A stretch of 64,000 nucleotides of DNA, taken from Pseudomonas sp. P818. Its GTDB lineage: Bacteria > Pseudomonadota > Gammaproteobacteria > Pseudomonadales > Pseudomonadaceae. The position numbers were made by a program, and so were the translations under genes. Positions within the stretch are counted from its first letter, which is position 1. Every line of letters starts with the position of its first letter. Below are positions 62,472 through 64,000 of this stretch, piece by piece. The stretch is taken from the NCBI RefSeq assembly GCF_000418555.1, contig NZ_ATKM01000005.1:434001-498000 (forward strand), in the 5' to 3' direction. Below the pieces are notes generated by a model. The model had not been told where the DNA came from. It made no database searches and saw only the letters and a list, made by a program, of their open reading frames with translations.

Positions 62472-64000
62472 ATGAATCTGCTGATCGTCACCGCCTGCCC
62501 CAATGGCCAGGTCACCAGCGTACTGTGTTCGCGCCTCCTGCAAGCGGCCGCCGAGCGCCTGGGCTGGCAAACCCGGGTCGAAGTCCATGACGCCCGCGCC
62601 ATCGGTTCGCCGCTCAGCGAAGCCGAGATTGCCGCTGCCGACTGGGTGCTGGTGGTCAAGACCGGCGAGCTGCCGCTCGGCCGTTTTGCCGGCAAGCGGC
62701 TGCTGCTGGCCACGCCGGCCGAGGCCCTGGCCGACCCGCAACGCTTTCTGCGTGAGGCCGCCGAGCGCGCTCAGCCCTATGCTGAAAACGCCTTGCCTGA
62801 AACCGGTGGCCGCCGTCGGCTGGTCGCCATCACTGCCTGCCCGACCGGCGTGGCCCACACCTTCATGGCCGCCGAGGCGCTGCAGCAGGCGGCGCAGCGC
62901 ATGGACATCGAACTGCAAGTGGAAACCCGTGGCTCGGTGGGCGCGCGCAACCTGCTCGACGAGGCCGCCATTGCTGCGGCCGATGCCGTGCTGCTGGCCG
63001 CCGACATCGAGGTGGACACCAGTCGCTTCGCCGGCAAGAAGGTATATCGCTGCGGCACCGGGGTGGCACTGAAACAACCACAGCAGACGCTGGAACGGGC
63101 CTTGAGCGAGGCGCGGCCGCTGGCCGAAGCGGCAGCCCCTGTCGAGGGCAAGACGGCGGCCAAGAGTGGTGAAAAGAGCGGTCCCTACAAGCACCTGCTG
63201 ACCGGCGTTTCCTACATGCTGCCGATGGTGGTGGCCGGCGGTCTGCTGATCGCCCTGTCGTTCGTCTTCGGCATCGAGGCATTCAAGGAAGAGGGCACCT
63301 TCGCCGCCGCATTGATGCAGATTGGCGGTGATGCCGCATTCAAGCTGATGGTGCCGGTGCTGGCCGGTTACATCGCCTACTCCATTGCCGACCGCCCCGG
63401 TCTGGCGCCGGGGATGATCGGCGGACTGCTGGCCAGCTCGCTGGGGGCGGGCTTTATCGGCGGTATCGTCGCCGGCTTCATCGCCGGCTACTCGGCCAAG
63501 GCGTTGGCGCAGTGGGTGCGCCTGCCGGCCAGTGTCGAGGCGCTCAAGCCGATCCTGATCATTCCACTGCTGGCCAGCCTGTTCACCGGGCTGGTGATGA
63601 TCTACGTGGTCGGTACTCCGGTGGCCGGCATGCTGCAGTCGCTGACCACCTTCCTCGACGGTATGGGCAGCACCAATGCCATCCTGCTTGGCGTGCTGCT
63701 CGGCGGCATGATGTGCGTCGATCTCGGCGGGCCGATCAACAAGGCGGCCTATGCCTTCTCGGTCGGCCTGCTGGCCTCGAGCAGCTATGCGCCGATGGCC
63801 GCGACCATGGCCGCCGGCATGGTGCCGCCCATCGGCATGGCCATCGCCACCGTACTGGCGCGGCGCAAGTTCGCCGACAGCGAGCGCCAGGCCGGCAAGG
63901 CCGCCGGGGTGCTGGGCTTGTGCTTCATCTCCGAGGGTGCGATCCCCTTTGCAGCCAAGGATCCGCTGCGGGTGATCCCGGCGAGCATCGCCGGCGGCGC
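62472..64000 (+). CDS. fruA: Fructose PTS permease EIIBC (partial at window end)
   Basis: The first 509 codons are in the window and the 3' end lies beyond it. Two EIIB-type domains are in tandem: the first (residues 1-105, TACPNGQVTS, C9) and the second (115-215, ITACPTGVAHT with the phosphorylated C123). A charged linker is followed by the membrane EIIC domain from about 235 (LLTGVSYMLPMVVAGGLLIALSF), with DLGGPINKAAYAF and the FISEGAIPFAAKDPLRVIP motif near the cut. The first B domain lacks the TGxAHT consensus and is probably the B' docking domain. ATG 12 bases after fruK behind AGAGGCACC. Confidence 0.93.
   Translation, partial: MNLLIVTACPNGQVTSVLCSRLLQAAAERLGWQTRVEVHDARAIGSPLSEAEIAAADWVLVVKTGELPLGRFAGKRLLLATPAEALADPQRFLREAAERAQPYAENALPETGGRRRLVAITACPTGVAHTFMAAEALQQAAQRMDIELQVETRGSVGARNLLDEAAIAAADAVLLAADIEVDTSRFAGKKVYRCGTGVALKQPQQTLERALSEARPLAEAAAPVEGKTAAKSGEKSGPYKHLLTGVSYMLPMVVAGGLLIALSFVFGIEAFKEEGTFAAALMQIGGDAAFKLMVPVLAGYIAYSIADRPGLAPGMIGGLLASSLGAGFIGGIVAGFIAGYSAKALAQWVRLPASVEALKPILIIPLLASLFTGLVMIYVVGTPVAGMLQSLTTFLDGMGSTNAILLGVLLGGMMCVDLGGPINKAAYAFSVGLLASSSYAPMAATMAAGMVPPIGMAIATVLARRKFADSERQAGKAAGVLGLCFISEGAIPFAAKDPLRVIPASIAGG

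Noticed and set aside
61458-63194. 578-codon minus-strand open frame over fruB-fruK-fruA
   Set aside because: Spans three genes of the fru operon; product is Gln/Gly/Arg-rich with no motif.

Overview
The window is high-GC gammaproteobacterial DNA whose gene content and order are those of Pseudomonas sensu lato. Diagnostic blocks are radA-mapZ-glyA-morA, tRNA(Asn)-tRNA(Pro)-tRNA(Lys) near ndh, yacG-coaE-pilDCB/pilA, nadC, ampDE with a chemoreceptor, and fruR/fruBKA. I would guess the P. mendocina/P. pseudoalcaligenes (Ectopseudomonas) side of the genus, but the sequence alone does not fix the species.

Layout. 1-7300: a thiolase, a cyanide-insensitive bd oxidase operon (cioAB plus a 49-residue small subunit) behind an Anr box, and a TldD/TldE-type protease pair. 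7300-15200: a ParE/Phd-like toxin-antitoxin pair, rlmG, a flavodoxin/ferredoxin reductase, a CBS-domain membrane protein, two YdcH-like small proteins, a GNAT enzyme, radA, the c-di-GMP adaptor gene mapZ and a DUF3015 protein. 15200-25600: glyA, the large GGDEF/EAL regulator morA, ettA, a PilZ protein and a DUF1631 protein. 25600-26140: a stringent-type tRNA promoter and three tRNA genes. The first, tRNA(Asn), is interrupted by 28 extra bases made of pieces of its own promoter region. 26140-32480: ndh, small conserved proteins, a CbiM-like permease, yacG, coaE and pilD. 32480-36060: pilC, pilB and the divergent pilA with a sigma-54 promoter.

36100-46950 is an accessory island between pilA and nadC, a known site of variation in pseudomonads. 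It is visibly richer in A/T than its surroundings. On the plus strand a tightly coupled operon encodes a GT-C-like membrane protein with a TPR tail, a polyprenyl-phosphate-sugar-type GT2, a DegT aminotransferase, an ATP-grasp ligase and a methyltransferase, ending in a 37-codon remnant. On the minus strand are a Wzx flippase, two glycosyltransferases and a UDP-sugar dehydrogenase that has lost its catalytic-cysteine segment. I read the plus-strand operon as a candidate pilin (or surface) glycosylation system that makes an amino-acylated and/or methylated amino sugar. This is the least described system in the window.

46960-64000: nadC, a second DUF1631 gene, ampD-ampE, a chemoreceptor gene with a FliA-type promoter, a TatD nuclease, an AsmA protein, and the fructose PTS operon fruBKA (fruA cut by the window end) divergent from fruR with a near-perfect Cra/FruR operator between them.

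Regulatory threads: three Anr/FNR-type boxes (cioA, a ydcH-like gene, a 71-aa gene) point to low-oxygen control. c-di-GMP signalling genes (mapZ, morA, a PilZ protein) lie close to the type IV pilus genes. Several REP-type palindromes mark gene borders.
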